64,000 bases of DNA from JABWBH01 sp964526695 (GCA_964526695.1 CAZGJA010000003.1:40973-104972); one strand, 5' to 3'. Positions 46,949 to 56,566 are shown, numbered from the stretch's first letter. Notes: generated by a model not told the origin, from the letters alone. A program made the numbers and translations.

Positions 46949-49885
46949 CTAGATCAGCGCCTCCGCAAGCACCTCCACAACATGCCGCACCGGGCGCCCC
47001 GCGTGATGCTCGATCTGCTGGCGGCAACTGAATCCCGAAACGGCCACCACCGCCTCCGGGTTCGATCGCACCGCCGGCAGCAGGCGGTCCTCCGCGATGG
47101 CGCGCGACACCTCGTAATGCTCCTTCAGGTGCCCGAACGCCCCGGCCATGCCGCAGCACCCCGCGGGAATCACGCACGCCTGATCGGAAAACGCGGCCCG
47201 CAGCAACCCCTCAACAGGCTGCATGCCGATCAGCGCCTTCTGGTGACAATGCCCGTGGTAAAGCACGTCGTGCGCGACAGGGCGAAAGCGCAGCGCGTCC
47301 GGCTCCTCGGCAAGGAGCCGCCCGAGGAACGTCTCCAGCGTCGTGGCCACCGACGCCACGGTCCGCGCCATCCGCGCGCTGATCAGGCTCGGGTACTCAT
47401 CAACAAAGCTGAGAATGCAGCTCGGCTCGATGCCGATGATCGGCACGCCGCGCGCGGCGAACCCGCGCAGTTGCCGCAACACCATCTCCGCCTGCTGACG
47501 CGCTTCGGCGAGCAAGCCCTGGCTGATGAGCGGCCGGCCGCAGCAGCCCACGTCCGGGCAAAGCACGTCGTAACCCGCCGCTTCCAGCAGCTTCACCGCC
47601 GCGATGCCCGCCTCCGGGTGAACGTGGTTGGTCCAGGTGTCCACGAAGAAGACGGCCCATTGGCGCGGGCGGCTCGTCGTCGGTTTCGGTTGCTTGCTCC
47701 ACCATTGGCGAAACGTGCGCCGCGCAAGTCGCGGAACCGGCACACGGCGGTCCAATCCGTACGCGCGCTCCAGATGGCCCCTGAAAAGCCCCGTTTGCGT
47801 CAGCAGGTTCGCCGCGCGCGGAAACCGCGACGCCATCCGCATCCGCCGCGGCGTGTCCGCGATGAACCGCGCCCGCGCGTCCGCGCCGTGCCGAAGCACC
47901 CGCTGCGCCAGCCACTCCGCCTTGAGCTGCGCCATGTCCACGCCGGTCGGGCATTCGCTCTTGCACGCCTTGCAGGACAGGCACAGATCGAGCGTCTCGC
48001 CGAGCCGCGGATCGCCGAGGTCGCGGATCAATCCTCGGTTGGACAGCGCCGATCGCAGCGCGTTCGCCCGCGCGCGCGTCGAGTCCTTTTCCTCGCGCGT
48101 GGCCATGTACGACGGGCACATTACGCCCGCGTCGAGCTTGCGACACTCACCCACGCCGCTGCACATGCCCGCCGCGCCCGCCATCCCGCCGTAACGTGAG
48201 AAGTCGAAATGCGTCTTGATCGCCGTCTCGTGGAACGCAGGTCCGTGCCGCAGGTTCTCGGTCATCGGCCACGGATCGACGATCTTCCCCGGGTTCATTA
48301 CGCCGCGAGGATCGAACAAATCCTTAACCTGCCGGAACGCCTCGATGATGCGCGGCCCGTACAGCCGCTCAAGAAACCCCGAGCGCACGATGCCGTCGCC
48401 GTGCTCGCCCGTCAGCGTGCCGCCGAATTCCAGCGCCAGGTCGCAAACGCGCTCCGTGATGCGGCGCATCCTGGCCACGTGCTCGCCGCGCTTCAGGTCC
48501 AGGATGGGCCGGACGTGAATGACCCCGACGCTGGCGTGCGCGTAATACCCCCCCCCCGGCGTGCCCTCCTCCTCCAGAAGGCGCATGAACCGCGCGATGT
48601 ACTCGCGCAGCCGCGACGGATCGACCGCCGTGTCCTCCACGAACGAGTTGCTCTGCGCCTGGCCGGGGATGGACATCAGCAACCCCAGCCCGGCCTTGCG
48701 GATCGTCCAGACGTCCTGCTGCCCGGCGGGGTCCATCAGCTCGACCGTCGCCCGGACCTCCGGCATCCGCCCGCATTCGGCCGCCAGCGCACCGATCTTC
48801 CCCACCACTTCCGCCGCGGACTCGCCGAAAAACTCGACAACCAGGATCGCCTCCGGATCGCCTCGAAGGAAATGCCGCTTCGACTCAAAGGCGGGATGTC
48901 CTCGCGTCGCATCGAGCAGCGGACGGTCCACCAGCTCCACCGCGGCCGGGCGATGCTCCAGCGCCCGCGGCGCGGCGCCGACGGCATCCAGCACCGAGTC
49001 AAACTGCAGCACGACCAGCGCCTTGTGCTTCGGCAACGGCGTCAGCGCCAGCTTCGCGCCGACGACGATCCCCAGCGTGCCTTCGCTTCCGCACAGAATG
49101 CGCGTCGCATCGACCGGCGACCCCGGCGCGCCCAGCCGGTCCAGCCCGTAGCCGCCGTTGCTGCGCATGACCTTGGGAAACCGCCGGAGGATCTCATCAT
49201 GATGCGCGTCGCGGATCGCTGCCAGACCCTTCGCAATCCGGCCGCCAGACCCCTCCACGGAGCCTCGACCCGGTTCAGTCTGCGCCTTCAACGACTCCCG
49301 GCGTGAAAACGTGACGCGCTCCCCATCGCCGAGCACGACGTCAAGTTCAAGGACATGATCCACCGTGCGCCCGTAAAAGACCGAGTGCGCGCCGCACGAA
49401 TTGTTGGCGATCATGCCGCCGATGGTCGCGCGGCTGCTGGTGGCCACGTCCGGGGCGAAATGCAGACCGTGCGGCGCCAGCGCCGTGTTGAGTTGATCGA
49501 GCACGACGCCCGGCTCGACCGCCACGGTGTTCGCTTCAAGGTCCAGCCGACCGATGCGATTCATGTACCGCGATAGATCGAGCACCACGCCCCGACCGAC
49601 CGCTCCGCCCGCCAGCCCCGTTCCCGCTCCGCGCGGCGTGATCGCCAGTCCCGCCTCGGCGCAAAGTCGCACCAGGCGCACCACGTCCTCCGGGTCTTTG
49701 GGCATGACGACGCCCTGCGGAATGATCTCATAGATGCTGGCGTCGGTGGCGTAGAGCGTGCGGTGCAGCGGATCGAAACGCACGTCGCCGGAAAGGGCTT
49801 CGCGCAGGCGCGCGGCAATCGCAGGCTCCGACATCACCGCCGGAACCACCTTCAGCGCCACGGAACTCTGAAACGCGGCTTCCAC
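46949..49885 (-). CDS. Fused FAD-linked oxidase and Fe-S oxidoreductase (YdiJ/D-2-hydroxyacid dehydrogenase-like)
   Basis: The 978-residue protein combines a GlcD-type FAD domain (residues ~55-200; TPRGAGTGLAGGAVG, IGGMIANNSCGAHS, FYGRTVDHVLELD) with a FAD-oxidase C-terminal domain. Then come CRKLDAGVMCPSY (about 588), a CLSCKACKSECP ferredoxin-type cluster (about 640), and two CCG motifs (about 775 and 911) as in Fe-S oxidoreductases. The fused form is found in YdiJ, a D-2-hydroxyglutarate dehydrogenase, so oxidation of a 2-hydroxyacid with electrons passed to a quinone chain is likely. Start is GTG 49885, or ATG 49834 if a shorter leader is used. Confidence 0.93.
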   Translation of the reverse strand: MEAAFQSSVALKVVPAVMSEPAIAARLREALSGDVRFDPLHRTLYATDASIYEIIPQGVVMPKDPEDVVRLVRLCAEAGLAITPRGAGTGLAGGAVGRGVVLDLSRYMNRIGRLDLEANTVAVEPGVVLDQLNTALAPHGLHFAPDVATSSRATIGGMIANNSCGAHSVFYGRTVDHVLELDVVLGDGERVTFSRRESLKAQTEPGRGSVEGSGGRIAKGLAAIRDAHHDEILRRFPKVMRSNGGYGLDRLGAPGSPVDATRILCGSEGTLGIVVGAKLALTPLPKHKALVVLQFDSVLDAVGAAPRALEHRPAAVELVDRPLLDATRGHPAFESKRHFLRGDPEAILVVEFFGESAAEVVGKIGALAAECGRMPEVRATVELMDPAGQQDVWTIRKAGLGLLMSIPGQAQSNSFVEDTAVDPSRLREYIARFMRLLEEEGTPGGGYYAHASVGVIHVRPILDLKRGEHVARMRRITERVCDLALEFGGTLTGEHGDGIVRSGFLERLYGPRIIEAFRQVKDLFDPRGVMNPGKIVDPWPMTENLRHGPAFHETAIKTHFDFSRYGGMAGAAGMCSGVGECRKLDAGVMCPSYMATREEKDSTRARANALRSALSNRGLIRDLGDPRLGETLDLCLSCKACKSECPTGVDMAQLKAEWLAQRVLRHGADARARFIADTPRRMRMASRFPRAANLLTQTGLFRGHLERAYGLDRRVPVPRLARRTFRQWWSKQPKPTTSRPRQWAVFFVDTWTNHVHPEAGIAAVKLLEAAGYDVLCPDVGCCGRPLISQGLLAEARQQAEMVLRQLRGFAARGVPIIGIEPSCILSFVDEYPSLISARMARTVASVATTLETFLGRLLAEEPDALRFRPVAHDVLYHGHCHQKALIGMQPVEGLLRAAFSDQACVIPAGCCGMAGAFGHLKEHYEVSRAIAEDRLLPAVRSNPEAVVAVSGFSCRQQIEHHAGRPVRHVVEVLAEALI

Positions 49886-49912
49886 AAGCCCGGCCGGACC
49901 TCCCTCATCGTC

Positions 49913-51025
49913 TCAGGAAGCGCTGGACGAAGGCGCCGCCTGCTTCGATCGCAGCTTAACATACGTTGCCGCCGTGCGCTCCGCCATTGCGCTGACGGTG
50001 TGGTGCTCGCGGACGTGGCGCAGACCGGCCTCGGCGATGCGACGGGCGCCCTCCCGGTCGCTGAGGACGCCCTCCAGCACCGCCGCCAGCGCCGCCGGCG
50101 TTTCCTCCCGCGATATGAAGCACGTCTCGCCGTCGCGCAGGCAGTCGTTCACCGGACTGGGCACGCTGACCACGGCCATCCCCGCGGCCATCGCCTGAAG
50201 AAGGCGGATGGACACGTGCTCGATCGGCGCCGGCATCACCAGCACGTCCGCGCCCTGCATGAGTTCACCCGCACCGATGGTGATGTTGGCGAATGTCACG
50301 CACGCGTGCAGATTCTTGGCGCGAACCAGCGCCCGCAGCGACTCCTCGCGCGGCCCTTCGCCCATCAGAAACGCGGCAAATGAAACCCCCCGGTCGCGCA
50401 GCATCGCCAGCGCGCCAATGAGCAGGTCCAGCCGGTTCGCACGCTGAAACGGCATGACCGTCAGGAGCGTGGGCACGCGCCCTTCGGGAACGAACTCCGC
50501 AGCGTCCGGCTCGCTCATGATGCCGGGGCGGATCAGGTCGATCCGCTCCTCCGGCATGTGGAGCCGCGTGCGCAGCGCGTCCGCCAGCGGCGTGCTGAAG
50601 GCAATCAGGTGCGGATGAATCCCGCCGCGCAGCGCCGCCACCCGGCGACAGTCATCCCACGATGAGACATCCAGCGCCAGCTCGGCATCCAGCGCCTCCG
50701 CCAGTCCGGTCGCGAGATCATACGATTCCGCCGAAACGGCATGAACGACGTCCGGCGGCTCCTCGGAAAGCAACTCCACGATCCTCGCGGTCCTGCGCCC
50801 CGCGACGGGCCAGCGAATCCGCGGGTGCAGCATCGCCTGCACCGGCCCCAGCGAGAGCGCCTCGATCTGCGGCGTCGAGCTGAGCAGCCGCAGACGCACG
50901 GGATGGTCCACCAGCCCCACGCACAAATGCCGCAGCGTCGCCCGAAGCCTCGCCAGCGCCGCCGCATCCACGCACAACGCCACGTCCACCGGCGAACTGT
51001 CGAGATGAGGGACGCGTACATCCAT
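49913..51025 (-). CDS. Glycosyltransferase, GT-B fold (group 4-like)
   Basis: Started at ATG 51025 the product is 370 residues with two Rossmann-like halves. The C-terminal half has LLTVMPFQRANRLDLLIGAL, then GEGPREESLRALV, GADVLVMPAPIEHVSIRLLQAMAAGMAVVSVP and DGETCFISREE. These are the elements of GT4-type enzymes, including an E-x7-E-like position. The N-terminal half has the usual acceptor-binding pattern (DVVHAVSAESYDLA). The donor and acceptor cannot be named. It is encoded just upstream of the FAD oxidase gene (27 bases), in the same direction; no polysaccharide cluster surrounds it. In-frame starts upstream at 51040-51052 are possible. Confidence 0.88.
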   Translation of the reverse strand: MDVRVPHLDSSPVDVALCVDAAALARLRATLRHLCVGLVDHPVRLRLLSSTPQIEALSLGPVQAMLHPRIRWPVAGRRTARIVELLSEEPPDVVHAVSAESYDLATGLAEALDAELALDVSSWDDCRRVAALRGGIHPHLIAFSTPLADALRTRLHMPEERIDLIRPGIMSEPDAAEFVPEGRVPTLLTVMPFQRANRLDLLIGALAMLRDRGVSFAAFLMGEGPREESLRALVRAKNLHACVTFANITIGAGELMQGADVLVMPAPIEHVSIRLLQAMAAGMAVVSVPSPVNDCLRDGETCFISREETPAALAAVLEGVLSDREGARRIAEAGLRHVREHHTVSAMAERTAATYVKLRSKQAAPSSSAS

Positions 51026-51651
51026 GCCGGGGCATGACATCATGCGCCGCAAGGAGTGTCAAACAGACGATCCTTTTCAGTTTCATGGTAGAGCCGCGTC
51101 TGTCCTGAAGCTGAGACGCTACAGGGCAGCCGCGTTCAGAGAGATGTCGGCGCGCCGGGTGACGCGGGTCCGCAGCAGCGGACCTGAGTGGCTCGCGAAC
51201 ACGTGCGGGTGGCCCTGCGTCCACGGCCTGTTCCCGCCTGCGCGGGAATGACGAGATATGCCCGACGGTGCCACCCAGACTCGACGTCAGATTGCGGCTG
51301 ACCTGTGAGAGGATATGAGGCTCGACCGCCGCGTTTGCCAAGTCCCGCGGTCATCCTTAGGATTCGCCGTTTTGCCGGAGCTTTCGCGGGTCGCCATGGC
51401 CGTCGCACGGGAATGCGCGGGCTACCATCCTCGTGGCAACGGGCTCCGGCGGCTTCAACGCCTTGGCGTCCGGGACCGATACACACAGGAGGGGAGAGCG
51501 TCCACGGTTGCGGGCGTCCGCGGTGGGGGCTGCGTCGAGCGACGACTCGGCCGCGCCCGTTGATTTTCCACGCGGCGACGCGGGCGTTCGGGCCTTTGGA
51601 CGGGATATCGCCGAAGGAACGCCGCGTCGCTCGAATCAGGAGCTTGCTTGC
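51026..51651. other. Long metK leader and flanking repeats
   Basis: The gap between the divergent glycosyltransferase and metK genes carries a GGGTCCGCAGCAGCGGACC dyad near 51167-51185 and a TTCCCGCCTGCGCGGGAATGAC palindrome piece (51231-51252). A ~350-base GC-rich stretch follows, with no convincing gene. A SAM-sensing riboswitch would fit here, but I could not match a known class to the sequence. Confidence 0.5.
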
Positions 51652-52908
51652 ATGAGTCCATCCTCAGCGAACGGATCGTTTTGTTTCTCCTCCGAGTGCG
51701 TCTCCATGGGGCACCCGGACAAGGTGGCCGACCAGCTTTCCGACGCGATTCTCGACAGCCTGCTGAAGCACGATCCGGACGCGCGCGTCGCGGTGGAGAC
51801 GCTGGTGACGACGGGGCTGGTCGTGCTGGCGGGCGAGGTGACGGTGCACAACGAGGCGGCGATGCGCGCCCTCGGCGATGCGGAGGACACCGCGCGCGAG
51901 ACGATCCGCCAGATCGGCTACGACGACGCGACCTCCGGCTTCGACTATCGCAGTTGCGCCGTGATGCGCACGTTGCACGCGCAGTCCGCGGACATCAGCC
52001 GCGGCGTCACCTCGGCGCACGACAAGGAAGAGGAGCAGGGCGCCGGCGATCAGGGGCTGATGTTCGGCTACGCCTGCGACGAGACCTCCGGCTTCATGCC
52101 CATGCCGATCCATCTCTCGCGCCAGATCATCGCCAGGCTGACCGAGCTTCGCGAGCAGGGCGCGATCGAATGGCTGCAGCCGGACGCCAAGAGCCAGGTC
52201 TCGGTCGAGTATCGCGGGGACAAGCCGGTCGGGCTGCACACGATTGTTCTTTCGACGCAGCACACCGAGGCGGCGCTGGACAAGCCGTCCGATCCGCAGT
52301 CGCTCATGTCGGAAGCCTCGCGGCGAAGGCTCATCGCGGAGGTGATCCGCCCGGTGGTCATGAGCGAATGCCCGGCGCTGTGGTCCGACCGCATCCGCTT
52401 TCACATCAACCCGACGGGGCGGTTCATCATCGGCGGTCCGCACGGCGACAGCGGGCTGACCGGCCGCAAGATCATCGTGGACACCTACGGCGGGTGGGGG
52501 CGGCACGGGGGGGGGGCGTTCTCCGGCAAGGATCCCAGCAAGGTGGACCGCTCGGCCGCCTACATGGCGCGGCACATCGCCAAGAACGTGGTGGCCGCGG
52601 GGCTGGCGCGGCGCTGCGAGGTGCAGTTCGCCTACGCGATCGGCGTGGCCGAGCCGGTCAGCCTGTGGGTGGACACGTTCGGCACGAGCGATCTTTCAAA
52701 CGAGCGCCTCGTGGAGATCATCCGCGACGTGTTCCGCCCGCTGACGCCGAAAGGGATCATCAGCTACCTGAAGCTCAAGAGGCCGATCTACCTGTCCACC
52801 GCGCGTTACGGGCACTTCGGCCGCCAGGGCGACGGGCGGACGTGGGAAGAGACGAATCGCACGGCGGACCTGAAGAGCGCGGGCAAGTCGATGGCCGTTC
52901 GCGCGTGA
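51652..52908 (+). CDS. metK: S-adenosylmethionine synthase
   Basis: From ATG 51652, with CAGGAGC upstream, the product is 418 residues and has the three-domain MetK layout. Recognised elements: SSECVSMGHPDKVADQLSDA (ATP/methionine site His and Asp), DQGLMFGYACDET (conserved GDQG motif), RFIIGGPHGDSGLTGRKII, DTYGGWGRHGGGAFSGKDPSKVDRSAAY (phosphate-binding lysines) and KNVVAAGLA. The enzyme makes S-adenosylmethionine from methionine and ATP. The frame is open upstream to 51433 but without family similarity. A strong CCTCCCCC...GGGGGAGG hairpin follows the stop. Confidence 0.98.
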   Translation: MSPSSANGSFCFSSECVSMGHPDKVADQLSDAILDSLLKHDPDARVAVETLVTTGLVVLAGEVTVHNEAAMRALGDAEDTARETIRQIGYDDATSGFDYRSCAVMRTLHAQSADISRGVTSAHDKEEEQGAGDQGLMFGYACDETSGFMPMPIHLSRQIIARLTELREQGAIEWLQPDAKSQVSVEYRGDKPVGLHTIVLSTQHTEAALDKPSDPQSLMSEASRRRLIAEVIRPVVMSECPALWSDRIRFHINPTGRFIIGGPHGDSGLTGRKIIVDTYGGWGRHGGGAFSGKDPSKVDRSAAYMARHIAKNVVAAGLARRCEVQFAYAIGVAEPVSLWVDTFGTSDLSNERLVEIIRDVFRPLTPKGIISYLKLKRPIYLSTARYGHFGRQGDGRTWEETNRTADLKSAGKSMAVRA

Positions 52909-52916
52909 CGCAACTC

Positions 52917-52937
52917 CTCCCCCTGCAAGGGGGAGGT
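52917..52937 (+). terminator. CCTCCCCCTGCAAGGGGGAGG hairpin after metK
   Basis: A perfect 8-bp stem lies 8 bases after the metK stop, with a CCCTCCC-type composition shared by a dispersed family (see findings). The T-tract is weak, so intrinsic termination is plausible but not certain. Confidence 0.5.
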
Positions 52938-53014
52938 CGGGAGGGGGTCAGCGGGCTTGAGCCGGCGCACGGCTCCGCGAGGATTCGAAACGCAGAGGAT
53001 CGGGGCGCGGGAAA

Positions 53015-53074
53015 TCGTAGCTGTGTGAATCGAAGCTGTGTGAATCGTAGCTGTGTGAATCGTAGCTGTTTGAA
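53015..53074. repeat. 15-bp tandem array (ATCGTAGCTGTGTGA)
   Basis: Four units, each ATCG(T/A)AGCTGT(G/T)TGA, followed by a fifth degenerate one (ATCGTAGCGGGGAGA), in the gap between the convergent metK and mqnC genes. Confidence 0.9.
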
Positions 53075-53187
53075 TCGTAGCGGGGAGAGTCCGAGCGACT
53101 TTGCTTTAAGCCTGAGCCTCTGTACCCGTCGCGAGCTGAATCGGCGCCCTGGACCCTCCCCCGACCCCTCCCTGGGAGGGAGGGGGG

Positions 53188-54336
53188 TTATTGGCGGTTC
53201 ACGGGGCGGTAGTAGCAGTCGCGTTGTTGCGGCTCCCAGCCGGCGTCGCGGATGAGGTGGCGGATGCGCGCCTCGGTCAGCTTGAACGTCGTGCCCGCGG
53301 CGGAGACGACGTTCTCCTCCATCATCACCGAGCCCATGTCGTTGGCGCCGTAATACAGCGCGAGCTGGCCGATCTTCTCGCCTTGCGTGACCCAGCTTGA
53401 CTGCACGTTGTGGATGTTATCGAGGTAGATCCGCGCGAGGGCGTTCATGCGCAGATACTCGGCCGCGTCGGCGAGGACGAGGTGACGTCCGTCCGGCACG
53501 CGCTTCTGATCCGGCGGCAGTTGGTTGACGCGCCCCAGCGGCGTGCCGCCGGGTTGAAACGTCCAGCAGATGAACGCGGTGAATCCGCCGGTCTCGTCCT
53601 GCAGATCGCGGATGCGCCGCAGGTGCTCGATGCGATCCTCGACCGTCTCAATGTGCCCGAACATCATGGTGATGCTCGTGCGCATGCCGATGCGGTGGGC
53701 CTCGCGCATGACGGCGAGGTATTGCTGCGTGTTCGTCTTGCCCTGCGCGATGCGGTCGCGGACGCGGTCCACGAGAATCTCGCCGCCGCCGCCGGGGATG
53801 GTGTCCAGCCCCGCGTCGCGCAGTTGCAGCAGCACGTCGCGCACGGGCATGTTGAAGATTTCGTGGAACGCCCAGATCTCCGGCGGACTGAACGCGTGAA
53901 TGTGGATGCGCGGGAAGCGCTTCTTGATGAACCGCAGCAGGTCCAGATACCACGAGAACGGGAGCATCTCCGCGGGCACCAGCCCGCCCTGCATCAGCAC
54001 CTGCGTCCCGCCGATGGCCTCAAGCTCCTCGATCTTCCGCGCCACCTCGTCGAGCGAGAGCACGTAGCCTTCGGGCAGGTCGGTGCGGCCGGTCTTCATG
54101 CCCGGCGGGTCGGCCTTGAAGTTGCAGAAGATGCAGCGCGCGGTGCACCAGTTGGCGTAGTTGATGTTGCGATCGACGACGTAGGTTCGGAACGGCTCGG
54201 GGTGGAGGCGCTGCGTCACGGCGTGCGCGCGGCGCCCCAGCTCGTGGATGGGGCAGTCGAAGTACAGGTCGCGCGCCTCCGCGTCGCTGAGGCGCGAGCC
54301 GGTTGCGGGCGGCGGCGGCAGGGCGGCGGTGGTCAT
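53188..54336 (-). CDS. mqnC: Cyclic dehypoxanthinyl futalosine synthase (radical SAM)
   Basis: From ATG 54336 the product is 382 residues. NWCTARCIFCNF supplies the radical SAM cysteines Cys64, Cys68 and Cys71. The MqnC-type pattern GLDTIPGGGGEIL, MMFGHIETVEDRI and LQDETGGFTAFICWTFQPGGT distinguishes it from MqnE and CofH. MqnC forms the cyclic intermediate of the futalosine route to menaquinone from dehypoxanthine futalosine. Its ATG overlaps the stop of mqnA by ATGA (54333-54336), so the two are translationally coupled. The remaining pathway genes (mqnE, mqnB, mqnD) are not in the window. Confidence 0.97.
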   Translation of the reverse strand: MTTAALPPPPATGSRLSDAEARDLYFDCPIHELGRRAHAVTQRLHPEPFRTYVVDRNINYANWCTARCIFCNFKADPPGMKTGRTDLPEGYVLSLDEVARKIEELEAIGGTQVLMQGGLVPAEMLPFSWYLDLLRFIKKRFPRIHIHAFSPPEIWAFHEIFNMPVRDVLLQLRDAGLDTIPGGGGEILVDRVRDRIAQGKTNTQQYLAVMREAHRIGMRTSITMMFGHIETVEDRIEHLRRIRDLQDETGGFTAFICWTFQPGGTPLGRVNQLPPDQKRVPDGRHLVLADAAEYLRMNALARIYLDNIHNVQSSWVTQGEKIGQLALYYGANDMGSVMMEENVVSAAGTTFKLTEARIRHLIRDAGWEPQQRDCYYRPVNRQ

Positions 54337-55121
54337 GCGAAGGTCAACTCCCGCTGCGGCTCGACGAGGTGGTGCTTCTTGGCGAGTTCGAGGAATCGCG
54401 CCATGCCTTCGCGCGCCCGCGGCGTCAGCGTGAAGCGGAGGCGCTGCGTGAGGTAGCGCTTCGCCACCGCCACCGGCCAGCCCATGTGCGGGCCGACCTG
54501 CTCGGCGATCTCGGGGGCGCGCCGCACGCCTTCGTCGCGCGCGGCGCTCAGGATCGTCGCCAGCGTCGTGGCCTCGAAATCGCAGGGCGCCGCCCACAAG
54601 GCGAACACGAACGGCAGCCCGGTCAGCGTCTTCCACGCCGCTCCGAGGTCCGTCTCCGTGTCGAACATGGAGGGGCGGTGTGTCACGACCTTGTCACCGA
54701 TGAGCAGAACGGCATGACTGTCGTGCGACGCCGTTGCTTCCCAGGGGGCGAGCTCCAGGTCCACGCCGTGCATCTCGCGCCACAGCAGGCGCGCGAGCGC
54801 CACCGACGTGTGCGAATCGCCGTCCACGTGGAGGCGTGTGATGCGCTGCGGAGGGACGTTGGAGAATACGCGAACCGTCAGCGTCTCGCCGTCGCAGCCG
54901 ATGCAGGCATCCGAGATGATGCGCCACGCCCGCTGATGCGTGAGCAGGTCGATGATCGGCACCAGCGCGGCATCCACCTCGCCGCGGTCGAGCAGCCCCG
55001 CCAGCCGCGAGGGCACATCCAGCCTCAGCTCCACGCGCGGGTCCGTCTCCAGCCCGCAGATCAGCGGGCGGGAGTTCAGAAACGACACCACGCCCAGCCG
55101 TTGTTTCTTCACCGCAGCCAT
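54333..55121 (-). CDS. mqnA: Chorismate dehydratase (futalosine menaquinone pathway)
   Basis: From ATG 55121, with GAGGAG upstream, the product is 262 residues. It has the MqnA/periplasmic-binding-like fold with GVVSFLNSRPLICGL at the N-terminus, VPSRLAGLLDRGEVDAALVP, and DSHTSVALARLL. The enzyme converts chorismate to 3-enolpyruvylbenzoate, the first step of the futalosine route, and is followed directly by mqnC with a 4-base overlap. A GTG at 55142 is an alternative start that adds seven residues. The pairing indicates menaquinone is made by the futalosine rather than the MenFDHCEBA route. Confidence 0.96.
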   Translation of the reverse strand: MAAVKKQRLGVVSFLNSRPLICGLETDPRVELRLDVPSRLAGLLDRGEVDAALVPIIDLLTHQRAWRIISDACIGCDGETLTVRVFSNVPPQRITRLHVDGDSHTSVALARLLWREMHGVDLELAPWEATASHDSHAVLLIGDKVVTHRPSMFDTETDLGAAWKTLTGLPFVFALWAAPCDFEATTLATILSAARDEGVRRAPEIAEQVGPHMGWPVAVAKRYLTQRLRFTLTPRAREGMARFLELAKKHHLVEPQRELTFA

Positions 55122-55809
55122 TCGCTCCTCATCCGTGGGCACGCTGTCGCAGGGCGTGCTTCACGAGCAGACCCAAACGACCGGTGCAACTCCGTAACCT
55201 CCCTCCCTGACAGGGAGGGGCAGGGGGAGGGTGATTCTCCCGCGAGCGTCAACCCGCCTGCATCCCCTCCGCATACCTCTCGCCCAAGGGAAGCGGAGCA
55301 TCGCAGCAGCCTCCCAGAGAAGATACGTCGCCAGCAGCGCCGCGCATCAAGCCAGCCATGCTTTTTGAAAACACGATCGCGCATCGTCCTCGTGCCGATC
55401 CGAGAGGACTCCAAACCCCCGGCGACGCCGTCCTCGACCGCCCCTGAATCCGCCAGCGCCGGGTGCACGCGACGCAAATCACCAGCCAATCTACTCGAAT
55501 CCGCCGCCGGGGGGCAAGGATTCGCCCTCTTCCGGCCATTCGACATCCCTGCGGAGGAGGAGGATGACTGGATGCGCACATGCGCGATGCACGCGTCCGC
55601 TGCTGCGCGCTCGTGTGGCGCTCGAACGCGTGCGGGTTCCTCAGTCCCTACGGGCAGGCGAGCATGCCGGACCGTGCCACCCTGATCCGAGGTCTGAATG
55701 CGGTTGCCCGGGCCACGACCTCGCCGTGGGATTTCCCGCTGCCCAACCGCAGAATCTGCCGATATGCTTCCGGGAACGAGGGGAATCGCGTTCACCCGGG
55801 ACCGCATTC
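55122..55809. other. Gap with repeat, no gene seen
   Basis: A CCTCCCTCCCTGACAGGGAGGG hairpin (55197-55219) and a degenerate copy of the 12-bp-stem hairpin (55650-55682) lie here. Open frames exist on both strands but have no motifs and are not called. The divergent promoters of mqnA and the 55810 gene must lie in this stretch. Confidence 0.55.
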
Positions 55810-56433
55810 ATGGACATCTATCTCGACGACGTGCGTGTGGATTACCAGCCCGATCCTTCCGCATCGCTGGAGGAGGCGTTGCGGGCGTTTCAGGCGGAGC
55901 GCGTTCCGCGCGACCGCATTCTCGTCTCGCTCAAGTGCGACGGCGTGCTGCTGTCCGACGACGATCTGCGCGAGGCGCTGCAGCGGCCTGTCGGTTCGTG
56001 CCGCTGCATGGAGATCCTGACCTCCACCTGCGGCGAGCTGACATCGACCGCGCTGGGCGACGCCCGTCGCGCGCTGAGCGAGATCGACGGACGCCGGACG
56101 GCGCTCGCGGAGATGTTCTCGACGGGGCGGACGACGGACGCCATGCACGGACTTGGCGAGATGCTGGGCGTCTGGCAGCAGGTGCATGAAGTGGTCGTCA
56201 AGTCGCTTGCGATGCTGGAGCTGGATCCTTCGGACATCGTCATCGGCGAGCAGTCGCTCAACACCGCGCTGGATACTCCGCGTCAGCACCTCGTCCAGGT
56301 GCGCGACGCCCTGCAGACACAGGATTACGTGCAGCTCGCGGACATCCTCGAATATGAGTTCGGACAGGCCGTGCAGTCGTGGGACAGCCTGATCGAAGTG
56401 CTCCAGCAGCAGGCCGCTTCGTCCGCGATTTGA
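55810..56433 (+). CDS. Helical protein of unknown function
   Basis: From ATG 55810 the product is 207 residues with no signal peptide or membrane segment. It is mostly helical, acidic (DIYLDDVRVDYQPDPS start; LGEMLGVWQQVHEVVVKSLAMLELD; LADILEYEFGQAVQSWDS) and contains a CRCME and TSTCGELTS cysteine cluster. The N-terminal ~60 residues have a mixed alpha/beta pattern like a sensor input domain, and the rest looks like a four-helix bundle. No family is recognised. It is transcribed away from mqnA. Confidence 0.7.
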   Translation: MDIYLDDVRVDYQPDPSASLEEALRAFQAERVPRDRILVSLKCDGVLLSDDDLREALQRPVGSCRCMEILTSTCGELTSTALGDARRALSEIDGRRTALAEMFSTGRTTDAMHGLGEMLGVWQQVHEVVVKSLAMLELDPSDIVIGEQSLNTALDTPRQHLVQVRDALQTQDYVQLADILEYEFGQAVQSWDSLIEVLQQQAASSAI

Positions 56434-56526
56434 TGGCGACGGGATGGCAGCAAGCTGGCCGCGTGATGACGGCGAGACAGCAGCGAGATGAGGGGGGCTG
56501 GCGGATTCGCGCCGCAGCAGCGCCTT

Positions 56527-56566
56527 ACCCCCCTCCCTCCCAGGGAGGGGTTGGGGGAGGGTCATT
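56527..56566. repeat. CCCCCTCCCTCCCAGGGAGGGG hairpin
   Basis: A palindrome with a following GTTGGGGGAGGGTC tail; members of the same family occur after metK, near 53151-53190, at 55197-55232, 63739-63776 and 63842-63905. Confidence 0.75.

Noticed and set aside
46421..48199. 592-codon plus-strand frame overlapping the FAD oxidase gene
   Set aside because: Only its first ~150 codons contain a real family fragment (the pseudogene); the rest is antisense to a conserved oxidoreductase.
51300..51651. SAM riboswitch candidate in the metK leader
   Set aside because: Single motif-like words (GGCAAC) occur, but no known SAM-class core could be assembled, so it is listed only as a lead.
53015..53074. 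CRISPR-like array of 15-bp units
   Set aside because: The units are contiguous with no spacers and no cas genes are present.
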